The notes: generated by a model from the sequence alone, not told the origin. 9,428 nucleotides of DNA from Desulfobacteraceae bacterium UBA2230 (GCA_002348005.1 DDYQ01000187.1:1-9428); one strand, 5' to 3'; positions 1-7,505 are shown, counted from the stretch's first letter. Numbers and translations: made by a program.

Positions 1-1004
1 TTGCCGCTGCCGGTCGGTCCGGTGCTCAGGATCATGCCGTAGGGTTTTGCGATCATCGTCTCCAGTTTGCGGATATCGCTTCCGATCATGCCAAGTTCTT
101 CCAGCGAATAGATGCCGCTGCTGGTATCGAGCAGGCGCAACACCATGTTTTCGCCATAGATGGTCGGTATCGTCGATGCGCGGATATTGATCTCCTTATT
201 GTCCATGCGGATGGTGAAGCGTCCATCCTGAGGGATCCGCGACAGGGAGATATCCATATTGGAAAGAATTTTGAGACGCGAGACGATCAGCAGGTGCATC
301 GATTTGGGAGGGGCCGGTACATCGTGCAGCTTGCCGTCGACGCGGAAACGAACCTGCACGCGGTCCTTCTCCGGACTGATATGCACATCGCTGGCGCCGT
401 CGCGTACGGCCTGGGAGAGGATCGAATTCACCAGACGGATGACCGGAGCTTCTTCTGCCATGTCGTGTAGCGATTTGACCTCGAGGTCCTCGGCGCCGCG
501 GTCCCGTTCGCTATCATCCTCCAGCTTGAATTCCATGCCTTCGAGCTTTTCAAGCATGCCGTCCATTGACGAATAGGTGCCATAAAGACTGCCAAGCAAG
601 TGGTTCCACTCCTGGTAAGTGCAGATCAGGGGCTCCACTTCCATGTTGCTGAACACCTCGAGGGCATCCAGGGCATCGATGTCCATCGGGTCGGTCATCG
701 CCACCGTCAGCAGCGAGTCGGATCTGGCCACCGGAACAGCCTGGTGTTTCTGAGCCATGTCGAGGGGCATCAGTTCAATCAGCCGCATATCGATGGGATA
801 GTTGTCCGGGTGATACTTCTCGATTTTAAGCTGGCGTGAAACCACATCGGCGATCTGGCTGCCGCCGACGATTCCCTCGCGGACAAGATACTGCCCCAGC
901 TTGATGTTGTTGCGCTTGTGCTCGACCACCGCCTGCTTGAGTTGCGCCTCGGTCATCAATCCGGCTTCGAGCAGCATTTCACCCAGTTTTTTCTTAATTT
1001 TCAC
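1..1004 (-). CDS. mshE: MSHA/type IV pilus assembly ATPase MshE (GspE/PilB family), 3' end cut by window
   Basis: Cytoplasmic hexameric motor that powers pilin polymerisation at the inner membrane. My own translation gives 334 complete codons, and the window edge falls inside the lysine codon of the Walker A motif GPTGSGK (residues 329-335). Residues 6-58 form an MshEN domain: two 24-residue motifs, each starting KLG and with a central Gly (6-29 and 35-58), separated by exactly five residues (KRNNI). This is the arrangement known to bind c-di-GMP in Vibrio MshE. Residues about 59-140 complete the N-terminal region. About 187-335 are the T2SSE/PilB ATPase N-terminal part, with SDVHISPEKDRVQVRFRVDG (205-224) and the Asp-box region around IPTIYGENMVLRLLD. 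The GTG start at 1004 is set by GAGG (1012-1015) seven nt upstream, overlapping the mshM stop; the gap between genes is 9 nt. PilB or GspE are alternative names; the MSHA assignment rests on MshEN plus gene order. Confidence 0.9.
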   Translation of the reverse strand, partial: MKIKKKLGEMLLEAGLMTEAQLKQAVVEHKRNNIKLGQYLVREGIVGGSQIADVVSRQLKIEKYHPDNYPIDMRLIELMPLDMAQKHQAVPVARSDSLLTVAMTDPMDIDALDALEVFSNMEVEPLICTYQEWNHLLGSLYGTYSSMDGMLEKLEGMEFKLEDDSERDRGAEDLEVKSLHDMAEEAPVIRLVNSILSQAVRDGASDVHISPEKDRVQVRFRVDGKLHDVPAPPKSMHLLIVSRLKILSNMDISLSRIPQDGRFTIRMDNKEINIRASTIPTIYGENMVLRLLDTSSGIYSLEELGMIGSDIRKLETMIAKPYGMILSTGPTGSG

Positions 1005-1013
1005 TTTAGCGCC

Positions 1014-2717
1014 TCATTGTACATCCGTGGATTCGGCGAGCGATACAATCGAGTAGAACTGCGCATCTCCGGGCCAGGCATCGACGACCCGGGCCGCCGT
1101 GGCGGCTTCATCCGGAAGCGTTTTTAACCGGGCCTGCGCCCGGGCGGGGTCAACAAACGGCTCCTTCAGCGCCACATGAAAACGCAAGCCGGCGCTCGGC
1201 GACCACATGGCGATCAGACGTGAACTTAAATCCAATCGGCTTTCCAGGATGGATTGAAATTCAAGGGCATCCAGAAGATTGCCGCCCTCGTGCAGAACGA
1301 TCCACGGCGCGATGGAATCCGCAAGGCCGGCACGGGTAAAGCGAACCGCTGGAAATATGAGCAAATCACCGATTTCGATGGTGTCGGGGTCGTATATCCC
1401 CGGGTTGGCTTTCAGAACAGCCGTTATCAGGCTGCGACGGTAAGCGCCATAGACCCTGCGCACCATTGAGGCCAGTGTATCGCCAGGGCGTACCACCATG
1501 GTACCCAGGATTTGCGGTGGTGTGAAAAGAGCCGTCGGCGTCTTTGGCGGCGCGGTTACCGCGCTGGAAATCCCTTCGGTGTTATCCGGTTCCAAGGCAG
1601 CGGTACGCGTCTCGGTTTGGGACAGGGTGGGCGAAATGTCCGGGAATCGGTGCGCACCCTCGAGCGTTTTCTGATCCTCGGGCAGGGGATCGGCAACCGG
1701 AGGGGAGGTGAGGGTGGGCCCGGTGTCGGCCGGTATCGTCGATGGGTCGGAAGCATTCGATGGGGCCGGAACCTTGAAAAAATGCAGTGCCGAATCGGCC
1801 CCCGATCCCTTCCATTTATATTGCAGGACCATAACGCTCAGCGCAATGCCGACCAATCCGGCTAAGGTCCATAGGAGCACCATCGAGGGTTTTCGTGCGG
1901 GCTGCAAGCGTTTACGACATGAGCGGATCAGATTCCACCCGGCGCGCGACCGGTTTTGGATAATCATGGCCAGCACGCTCTGGTGGCATAAGTGGATGAT
2001 CCGGCGGGGATATCCTTGACTGGCACGGTAAATGGACCACAGGGCCGGCCATGTGAACAGGTGGCGGGGGCGCGCCCCGGCACTGGCCAGTCTGATGCGA
2101 TACATGATCATCTGCCGGGTGTCGCGGAAGTCCATGGGCTGAAGATGATGCAGCAGATTAATGCGGTCGGAGAAATTCACATGCGAGCGTAAAATCGACT
2201 CGAATTCGGGCTGGGCGAAAATGACGATCTGCAGCAGCTTATAGGTATTGGTTTCGAAATTGAGCAATTCACGCAGCGGTTCGATGCAGGCCGGTGGAAT
2301 TTTCTGCCCCTCGTCGATGATCAGAATTACGGTGCGCTGCTGCTCGATGCCCTTGTGGAAAAGGGCCTGTTTGATCTGCTCTTTGATTTCCGCGCAGGGC
2401 AGATGGCCGGTCTGCCGGCTGGCGAGCATTTGACCCAAAAGCGTCAACAGTTCGGTTGCGGAATCGAAGGATGGGTCAAGGATCAGATGGGTTTCGATGT
2501 CGGGCTGATCCGCGAAGCGGCGGATCAGTTCGCGGCACAGTGTCGTCTTTCCGGTACCGACCTCCCCGATGACCACATTCAGGCCGCGCTTGAGGCGCAG
2601 GGCCAACTCAAGCCGGTGCAGGCAATCGGTGTGCTGTCGCGACTGAAAATAATAATCCGGATCGGGCGAATTGGAGAAGGGCTCGCGTTCGAGCTGCAAA
2701 AGCCTGTAATAATCCAT
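1014..2717 (-). CDS. mshM: ExeA/MshM-family AAA ATPase with transmembrane segment and periplasmic LysM domain
   Basis: 567 aa. Residues 1-260 are an ExeA-type AAA ATPase: the typical opening with EPFSNSPDP (11-20), Walker A GEVGTGKT (51-58), Walker B VILIIDE (130-136) and an arginine-finger-like NFSDRI (181-186). One transmembrane helix lies at about 279-298, then a Pro/Thr-rich linker (about 310-400), then a LysM-like domain (about 407-456; VVRPGDTLASMV, ANPGIYDP, IEIGDLLIFP). The C-terminal 100 residues have no family I recognise; they contain a stretch (about 511-545) faintly like a SPOR repeat. In the related ExeA system the ATPase and peptidoglycan binding help the secretin cross the cell wall; a similar role here is inferred. 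It sits between the secretin and motor genes, where mshM lies in MSHA loci. The 48-nt upstream gap shows no convincing Shine-Dalgarno sequence. The start is supported by the family-like N-terminus. Confidence 0.88.
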   Translation of the reverse strand: MDYYRLLQLEREPFSNSPDPDYYFQSRQHTDCLHRLELALRLKRGLNVVIGEVGTGKTTLCRELIRRFADQPDIETHLILDPSFDSATELLTLLGQMLASRQTGHLPCAEIKEQIKQALFHKGIEQQRTVILIIDEGQKIPPACIEPLRELLNFETNTYKLLQIVIFAQPEFESILRSHVNFSDRINLLHHLQPMDFRDTRQMIMYRIRLASAGARPRHLFTWPALWSIYRASQGYPRRIIHLCHQSVLAMIIQNRSRAGWNLIRSCRKRLQPARKPSMVLLWTLAGLVGIALSVMVLQYKWKGSGADSALHFFKVPAPSNASDPSTIPADTGPTLTSPPVADPLPEDQKTLEGAHRFPDISPTLSQTETRTAALEPDNTEGISSAVTAPPKTPTALFTPPQILGTMVVRPGDTLASMVRRVYGAYRRSLITAVLKANPGIYDPDTIEIGDLLIFPAVRFTRAGLADSIAPWIVLHEGGNLLDALEFQSILESRLDLSSRLIAMWSPSAGLRFHVALKEPFVDPARAQARLKTLPDEAATAARVVDAWPGDAQFYSIVSLAESTDVQ

Positions 2718-2765
2718 AAGGGTGCCGGGTCTCTGGCCGCTGATTTACCGGCCTGCCGTTTGATC

Positions 2766-4346
2766 CTACTGTTGATCGCGGGGCGTTTCAACCGCCCCCT
2801 CCCGGGGAACGGCGGGCTCCTCCGGCCGCGACTTCAAAATGTAGGGCGTAATGAAAATCAATATCTCTTCCATCTCTTCGCGTTTGCCCTCGTTCTGGAA
2901 CAGGTTTCCCAGCAGGGGTATTTTTCGGACCCAGGGGATGCCCGAGTGGCGGTTCTGGCTCGTGTTTTTCTTTAAACCGCCGATCACGGTGGTCTGCCCG
3001 TCATACAAGATCACGTTGGTAGCCGCTTTTTTGGAGATGATCGTGGGGTAGTTCTGTACCTGCCGTGAAAAGTCGAGTTCGTCTTTGGTCGTGACGATAT
3101 CGAGCTTGAGGGCATTATTCTGAATGACATGCGGGGTCACCTCGAGGCTGAGCAGGGCGGATTTGTAGATGATCTCCACATTCTCATTTTCCACCACCGG
3201 AATCGGAACCTGATCGCCGCTTTCGATGACCGCCTTGAGATTGTCCAGAGTGGTGATGGAGGGGCTCGACAGGATGTTGAGCTTGCCTTCTTCTTCCAGG
3301 GCGCTGAGTTGGAGCGCTAGAATGCCGTTGCTGTTCCGGCCGATGATCCCCAGAATCATGCCGGTTCCCTGCAAAGCGGCCGAATTCGGGTCAGCGACGA
3401 AATCAGCCGGAAAATTGATCGCGCTGCCCGGGAGCGGATTGATCTGGCCATCCGAGCCGGGCGTAAGGGCGTTTATTGCATTGGGCGTGACCCAGTAGTT
3501 CTGTGCGGAGTTGAAGTAAAGGCCTCCCCACTGCACCCCGAGCTGACGGGCCGTGCGGCTGGTGGTTTCGATGATATGGGCCTCGATCAGAATCTGCTGC
3601 GTGGGACGATCCAGTTCGATGATCAGCGGTACGATGTTCTGGATGTCGGTCGGCGTCGCCTGCACGATCAATGCGTTGGTGTGGGTGTCCACCATCACCG
3701 ATCCCACCGGTTCTCCGGGTTGCTTGGCGCTGAGTACCTTTTCGACGCTCGCTTTCAGGTTCTCGGCGCTGGCGAAATCGATGGGAATGATCTTGGTCAC
3801 CAAAGGGGCCTGCATTTCCATGGCTCGCATCCTGGTGAGGATCTTTTCTTCCGCTTCCAGGTTGCGCAGTTTCTGATCGCGGTCCTCATAGGTAATGATG
3901 CGGATGATTTCGCCCTCCCATTCGAAACTCAGGCCCTGGGAATTGAGAATGCCCAGGAATACCTGGTCCCATGCGGCATCCGTTACATTGATGCTGACGC
4001 GGCCCTTGATGGTTTCATTGGTCATGATGTTCAGATTGACCGACCGCGCCAGGGCGCGCAGAAGGACCGCCACATCGGTCTGATGCATTTTGAGGGTGAT
4101 TTTTCGCTTGGGGAGCGGCCGCAGCTCCTCTTGACGGGCGTGTGCGGGTGCAATGGTTTCGATCTTTTTCTCCGGAACACCGATCTCGCGATGGCGCGCC
4201 TGCGGTGAAAAACCGCGATTCTGGCGGGCCATCTCACGCCAGCGGTCCATTTCGGATGGTTCCGGCATTTTCTTCTGCGCGCATCCCGTAACCAGAAGAA
4301 GCATCAATAAGGGTAGAATTTTGAGATAACACCCTTTTGTAACCAT
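2766..4346 (-). CDS. mshL: Lipoprotein secretin, MSHA-type MshL (GspD/PilQ family)
   Basis: Outer-membrane multimeric pore through which the pilus or substrate exits. 526 aa with a lipoprotein signal peptide: hydrophobic 8-19 and lipobox LVTGC (18-22). Residue +2 after the Cys is Ala, not Asp, consistent with outer-membrane sorting. Residues about 82-150 are a secretin/TonB short N-terminal (STN) domain; 184-248 are an N1/KH-like domain (NALIVQATPTDIQNIVPLI). About 255-503 are the secretin barrel domain, with VPIPV (380-384), AATNVILYDGQTTVIGGL (441-458) and the signature GIPWVRKIPLLGNLF (469-483). The size and single N1 domain fit MshL/PilQ-like secretins rather than the longer GspD with several N domains. 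ATG start; GAGG lies 11 nt upstream, somewhat far. The gap to the upstream mshK-like gene is 16 nt, so it is clearly in the same operon. The short charged tail after residue 503 is not conserved in the family as far as I know. Confidence 0.93.
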   Translation of the reverse strand: MVTKGCYLKILPLLMLLLVTGCAQKKMPEPSEMDRWREMARQNRGFSPQARHREIGVPEKKIETIAPAHARQEELRPLPKRKITLKMHQTDVAVLLRALARSVNLNIMTNETIKGRVSINVTDAAWDQVFLGILNSQGLSFEWEGEIIRIITYEDRDQKLRNLEAEEKILTRMRAMEMQAPLVTKIIPIDFASAENLKASVEKVLSAKQPGEPVGSVMVDTHTNALIVQATPTDIQNIVPLIIELDRPTQQILIEAHIIETTSRTARQLGVQWGGLYFNSAQNYWVTPNAINALTPGSDGQINPLPGSAINFPADFVADPNSAALQGTGMILGIIGRNSNGILALQLSALEEEGKLNILSSPSITTLDNLKAVIESGDQVPIPVVENENVEIIYKSALLSLEVTPHVIQNNALKLDIVTTKDELDFSRQVQNYPTIISKKAATNVILYDGQTTVIGGLKKNTSQNRHSGIPWVRKIPLLGNLFQNEGKREEMEEILIFITPYILKSRPEEPAVPREGAVETPRDQQ

Positions 4347-4362
4347 TTTTATCAGCGCCTCG

Positions 4363-4914
4363 TCAATTCGGTCCGGCTTCGGTTTCCTGCAGTGGCAACT
4401 CGATCATTTCCAGGCCATCGCTTCGTCCCAGGACGACTCTTTTGGCCGAGATCGATTTGACGTAGTATCCCAGGGTATCGAGTGCTTCGCCCGTCGTGTA
4501 CTCAGAGCCGTTGATAATGGCAATGCGGACTCCATCCATATCGAGGAACCCGGTGTACATGATTTCCATGCGCTGCTGCGTGCGGGCGGACTGCTTTTCT
4601 GTGGTTTCGGGAGCGAGCTTCGATTTGAGCGGCAGGGTCGAGACGATGTAAGGATCTTTCATCCATCCGGCGGTCGCCTGGCGGATCAGATGGCGGTGTT
4701 GTTCAGTCACCTTTCCGTCCATCAGTTTGCGGGAAATATCAGCCACAAAAGTCCGTAAGTCCTGCATTGCAGGCCTCGCCGGGACCGGTTCGGCCGGTTT
4801 TGGCTTGCGGCCGCCAATCAATTCATTGGCACCATAAACGATCGTCAGGCACATCAATCCGACAATGATCTTTTCGCGTGTCGTCATACCCGGTCCAAGT
4901 GCAGGCGCTGTCAC
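4363..4914 (-). CDS. PilP/GspC-like inner-membrane pilus assembly protein (MshK position)
   Basis: 183 aa. One N-terminal transmembrane helix (about 14-33), then a periplasmic linker, then a compact beta-rich C-terminal domain (about 113-178; MYTGFLDMDGVRIAIINGSE, then GEALDTLGYYVKSI and RVVLGRSDG). The pattern 'tGfl-aiInG-eY-Ge-l-V-I-rVvL' is that of the PilP/GspC homology region, which contacts the secretin N-terminal domains. It would link the inner-membrane complex to MshL. There is no lipobox: the protein is anchored by a helix as in GspC, unlike classical lipoprotein PilP. The GTG start overlaps the upstream stop in GTGA (4911-4914), a translational-coupling arrangement; an ATG at 4887 (codon 10) is an alternative start. 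Family assignment comes from pattern and position between PilO-like and secretin genes, not from strong motif identity. Confidence 0.78.
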   Translation of the reverse strand: MTAPALGPGMTTREKIIVGLMCLTIVYGANELIGGRKPKPAEPVPARPAMQDLRTFVADISRKLMDGKVTEQHRHLIRQATAGWMKDPYIVSTLPLKSKLAPETTEKQSARTQQRMEIMYTGFLDMDGVRIAIINGSEYTTGEALDTLGYYVKSISAKRVVLGRSDGLEMIELPLQETEAGPN

Positions 4915-5447
4915 TGCAGCAGTTCGAGTTTCAGCGCCAGACGTTTTTTGTCCTGATCGGTTTCGATGCGCAGCTGCGGGATCGAATGAACGAAAGGCAA
5001 TTTGCAGATCTCCATCAACAGGCTGCGAAAATCAAAAAAATCACCGGAAAAGACGGCATTCACGATCAGACGGTCGTCCTCGTCGTGGTAGCTGCCGACA
5101 TCCGGGACCGCACTATGCAGGATGACTCCTTTTGCGAGCGCCAGTGCGGAGAAGATTTCATTGAGCCGCGTGAGATTGCCTTGATCGATTCTGCCGACCT
5201 GCGCCAGAGGCAAGTCGGGTGGCACAGGGATTTGAATTTCTTCGATCAAGGTGCGAAACACCGGACTGAACAACGCTTGAGAATCAATCTGCTTCTGAAG
5301 CGCATCCAACTCCTCGTCCATTTGCCGCATGGCATTCAGATTGGGGTAAATTCCCACTAAAACAAAAAGAATTAGCGCCGTGGCGCAGATGGCCAGATAA
5401 ACGAGATTGCCGGATTCTAATCTTATTCTGGACATGGGATTATCCAC
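4911..5447 (-). CDS. PilO-like inner-membrane alignment protein (MshJ position)
   Basis: 178 aa bitopic membrane protein: short cytoplasmic N-terminus, one transmembrane helix (about 14-33), a heptad-like charged stretch (about 34-57, QMDEELDALQKQID) and a periplasmic ferredoxin-like domain (about 85-178) ending in alternating hydrophobic strands. This architecture is that of PilO/GspM, which pairs with PilN in the inner-membrane complex of type IV pilus and type II secretion systems. Its partner would be the PilN-like half of the preceding gene. The start is GTG at 5447 with GAGAGG (5457-5462) nine nt upstream; an in-frame ATG at codon 5 lacks a Shine-Dalgarno sequence. It lies 45 nt after the upstream gene and overlaps the downstream one by 4 nt. 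No catalytic residues are expected. PilO-like proteins diverge fast, so the assignment is structural plus positional. Confidence 0.78.
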   Translation of the reverse strand: MDNPMSRIRLESGNLVYLAICATALILFVLVGIYPNLNAMRQMDEELDALQKQIDSQALFSPVFRTLIEEIQIPVPPDLPLAQVGRIDQGNLTRLNEIFSALALAKGVILHSAVPDVGSYHDEDDRLIVNAVFSGDFFDFRSLLMEICKLPFVHSIPQLRIETDQDKKRLALKLELLQ

Positions 5448-5476
5448 GCATCATTACCTCTCGCGGCAGCGGATCT

Positions 5477-5491
5477 AACCGCTTTGCGGTT
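5477..5491 (-). other. Intercistronic hairpin between MshI-type and MshJ-type genes
   Basis: Perfect inverted repeat: AACCGC, loop AAA, GCGGTT on the minus strand, starting directly after the upstream stop codon and before the GAGAGG ribosome binding site of the next gene. On the minus strand no U-tract follows, so it does not look like an intrinsic terminator. It may protect or pace the message between the two genes; that role is inference. Confidence 0.5.
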
Positions 5492-5492
5492 T

Positions 5493-7328
5493 TCACGGCA
5501 TCTCCAGTTTCGCTGTAAAACGCAGAACTTCCTGGGCGTTGTAGAATTCGATCCGTTTGCTTTGAACGGCTGATTTGCGAAAGAGTGGTGAGTTGTTCAA
5601 AACAAAAAGGTAACTCGTCAGTGTGGTCTCAAGCTCTCCCGGATTGCCGAAGATGATGCCTTCCAGGGTCAAAATGTAACTTGGCGCAACCGCCTTGGTT
5701 TCTGGCGGCCGGCTCATTTCCGTACTGATCAATCGGATGCCGGCCGGAGTGATGGCGGACAATTCCTGCATGGCGGCCACAGGGCTGTAGCGGCGGACGA
5801 TCATATGAGTGGTTTGACGATTCTGTTGGGCCTTGGCAAACATCGCCAGGAGGATCTTTTGATCTGCCATGGGATTATAGGTCAAGAGCTGCTGGTTCAG
5901 ATTTTCGAGGTCGGTGCGACGGTGATCCAGTTGGCGCTCCTGCCATGAAAAGAAACCGATCAGGACCATCAGGCACAAGATGCACGTGGTAAGAATGCGC
6001 ATATTATTGCGCCGTATGTTCTCGAAGCGGTCCTTGTTTTCGTGGGTGTAAAGAAAATTAGGTGTCAAACTATTGTTTGAAATGGCCAGCCCGATGGAGG
6101 GGGCAAACGATTCACGTTCGCACCCGCTTCGCGGAACCTTGATTTGCCGTGAAAAGGTTCCGGATTCGAATGGATTCATTACGCCGGTCGGGAGTTCAAG
6201 CTGCTGGCTGAGGTAATTGACAATTGCGGGGCTGGCCGTTAGCTGCCCGGCGATCAACAGGCGCCGGATTCCTTCCCCGGGGAATGTCAGTGCATAATGT
6301 TCGAGAGTGCGCTCAACCTGACGGACCAAACGTTCAAGCGCCGGAAGGATCATGTGGAAGGTTTCGGTCGGACCCGTCGCGGAAGCCGTATTCCGAGCTT
6401 CCCCGGTGGCTGCGGCGATAAGCTCAAAAAAGCGGCCCTGAGCTTCCTGCAGCAGGGATGATTCGGTCTTCTGGTCGACTGGGGTCGCGGATTGGCCGAC
6501 CGCCATGGTCGTTTGCCAGTCATTTTTGGATCGCAGCGTCAACTGGATGGCCTCAAACATGCTGTGCATGCCGGCTTTGATACCTCTGGACAGAACCAGA
6601 TTGCCGCTTCTGAAAATGGCGATGCGCGACCAGTCCCGTCCGACGAACAGCGAGCACACCTCCTGATCGCAGTAGGGAATGACCTGTCGGCGAAACAGAT
6701 TCTGAATGGCAAAAGAGGAGATGGTGATGCCTTTCAAGGGGTAACCTGCTTTTTCAAAGGCCGATTTCAGCGCCCCGATTTCGGCGCGCGGCGCCTTGAC
6801 CGCCATTACCTCGGTCTTTCTGACCCCTCCCTCGGTGATGTCTCCGAGGACTTCGTAATCAAACAGATCGTCCTGCTGGTTGACCGCAACTTTTTGCGTA
6901 AAGGTCCATAGAACCGCATTGCGGATCTGCCTGCGGGGCAGTTTGGGTATGCGGATATAACGGGTTTCGACGTTTGATGAAGGGATTGCGCTCCAGATTT
7001 CACAACCGCCATGACCGCCGATCCGGTCAAGGTTTTGCTTTAGCAGCTCCGGCAGTGCAGGGTCCTGCAGTGAAATGGACCGCTGCAGCGGAATATCAAG
7101 GTAGTCGGTCAGCTCGTAATGGTTGTCGGAGAGACGTTCCACCTTGGCCATTTTAATATAGGTGTGGCCGATATCCACTCCGATGGTGCGCCGCCGGGTG
7201 CGGTTGAGTGGTTGGGTCAAAATTTTCCGGGTTTTGGCACTGTTGGATATGACCGGCTTAGGCGAATCCGAGTGGCGTATCAGTTGCAGCAGTTTTTCGG
7301 TGGAGTGAATTTCAATATTCCTGGCCAC
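5493..7328 (-). CDS. PilM-PilN fusion, MshI/GspL-type pilus assembly protein
   Basis: Numbered from the chosen start, 611 aa. Residues about 47-420 are a PilM-like actin-fold domain: phosphate-1 loop GVDIGHTYIKM (50-60), a phosphate-2-like region LFVGRDWS (227-234) with SRGIKAG (247-253), and an adenosine-motif-like LLIAGQLTASPAI (357-369). A transmembrane helix at about 444-461 is followed by a coiled stretch and a PilN-like periplasmic domain (about 470-611). In T4a pili these are separate proteins PilM and PilN; here they are one chain as in GspL and MshI. It is the first gene of the operon. I chose GTG at 7328 because AGGAG (7336-7340) lies exactly 7 nt upstream; the frame is open 14 codons further to 7370, but that extension has no Shine-Dalgarno sequence. 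Residues 1-46 are not recognised. The second phosphate loop lacks the usual Asp, so ATP hydrolysis is doubtful. Confidence 0.87.
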   Translation of the reverse strand: MARNIEIHSTEKLLQLIRHSDSPKPVISNSAKTRKILTQPLNRTRRRTIGVDIGHTYIKMAKVERLSDNHYELTDYLDIPLQRSISLQDPALPELLKQNLDRIGGHGGCEIWSAIPSSNVETRYIRIPKLPRRQIRNAVLWTFTQKVAVNQQDDLFDYEVLGDITEGGVRKTEVMAVKAPRAEIGALKSAFEKAGYPLKGITISSFAIQNLFRRQVIPYCDQEVCSLFVGRDWSRIAIFRSGNLVLSRGIKAGMHSMFEAIQLTLRSKNDWQTTMAVGQSATPVDQKTESSLLQEAQGRFFELIAAATGEARNTASATGPTETFHMILPALERLVRQVERTLEHYALTFPGEGIRRLLIAGQLTASPAIVNYLSQQLELPTGVMNPFESGTFSRQIKVPRSGCERESFAPSIGLAISNNSLTPNFLYTHENKDRFENIRRNNMRILTTCILCLMVLIGFFSWQERQLDHRRTDLENLNQQLLTYNPMADQKILLAMFAKAQQNRQTTHMIVRRYSPVAAMQELSAITPAGIRLISTEMSRPPETKAVAPSYILTLEGIIFGNPGELETTLTSYLFVLNNSPLFRKSAVQSKRIEFYNAQEVLRFTAKLEMP

Positions 7329-7335
7329 AACGGAT

Positions 7336-7340
7336 CTCCT
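7336..7340 (-). promoter_or_regulatory. Ribosome binding site deciding the start of the MshI-type gene
   Basis: AGGAG on the minus strand with a 7-nt spacer to GTG at 7328. It lies inside the open frame that extends to 7370, so it argues that the longer version is not the translated one. Confidence 0.7.
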
Positions 7341-7431
7341 GTTCCTGTTCAGCACCGGCGCGTACAGCACGTCTGTCGAGATCGGGCGGAAAATTTCTGG
7401 TCACAAAGCATTATTTTTGTCAACGTCAAAA

Positions 7432-7461
7432 TTGAGACTTTAGTGAACTAAAGGCTGTATT
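7432..7461 (+). promoter_or_regulatory. Candidate sigma-70-type promoter for the cyclase gene, with a palindrome in its spacer
   Basis: TTGAGA (7432-7437, 5 of 6 to TTGACA), 18-nt spacer, TGTATT (7456-7461, 4 of 6 to TATAAT). The spacer contains the perfect inverted repeat CTTTAG-TGAA-CTAAAG (7438-7453), a natural place for a repressor site. Both hexamers are imperfect, so this is tentative. Confidence 0.3.
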
Positions 7462-7505
7462 TATTACAAAAAAGCGATTATACGCAGTAATCTAGGAGCC
7501 GCCGC

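Noticed and set aside
259..839. Plus-strand open frames opposite mshE (259-576 and 600-839)
   Set aside because: Low-complexity Ser/Arg-rich or unrecognisable products, lying antisense to a continuous MshE translation with clear domains.
2355..2975. 206-codon plus-strand frame opposite the mshM/mshL junction
   Set aside because: Antisense to two well-supported genes, spans their junction, and the product resembles no family; long antisense frames are common in GC-rich DNA.
3576..4208. 210-codon plus-strand frame opposite the secretin gene
   Set aside because: His/Asp/Gly-rich product typical of the reverse complement of coding DNA, entirely within mshL.
1..7328. Calling the operon a classical type II secretion system
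   Set aside because: The motor has MshEN motifs, an ExeA-like ATPase lies between secretin and motor, and the secretin is a short lipoprotein with one N1 domain; gene order follows MSHA, not gspC-D-E-F.
7329..7370. Longer MshI-type start at GTG 7370
   Set aside because: No ribosome binding site before it, while AGGAG lies 7 nt before the GTG at 7328 in the same frame.
7401..7405. TCACA as half of a CRP site for cAMP feedback
   Set aside because: The partner half TGTGA is not found at the required 6-nt spacing on either side; a single half-site is not evidence.
7477..7482. Exact TATAAT on the minus strand as a -10 for the pilus operon
   Set aside because: No -35-like hexamer at 16-18 nt and not a proper extended -10; AT-rich DNA gives such matches by chance.
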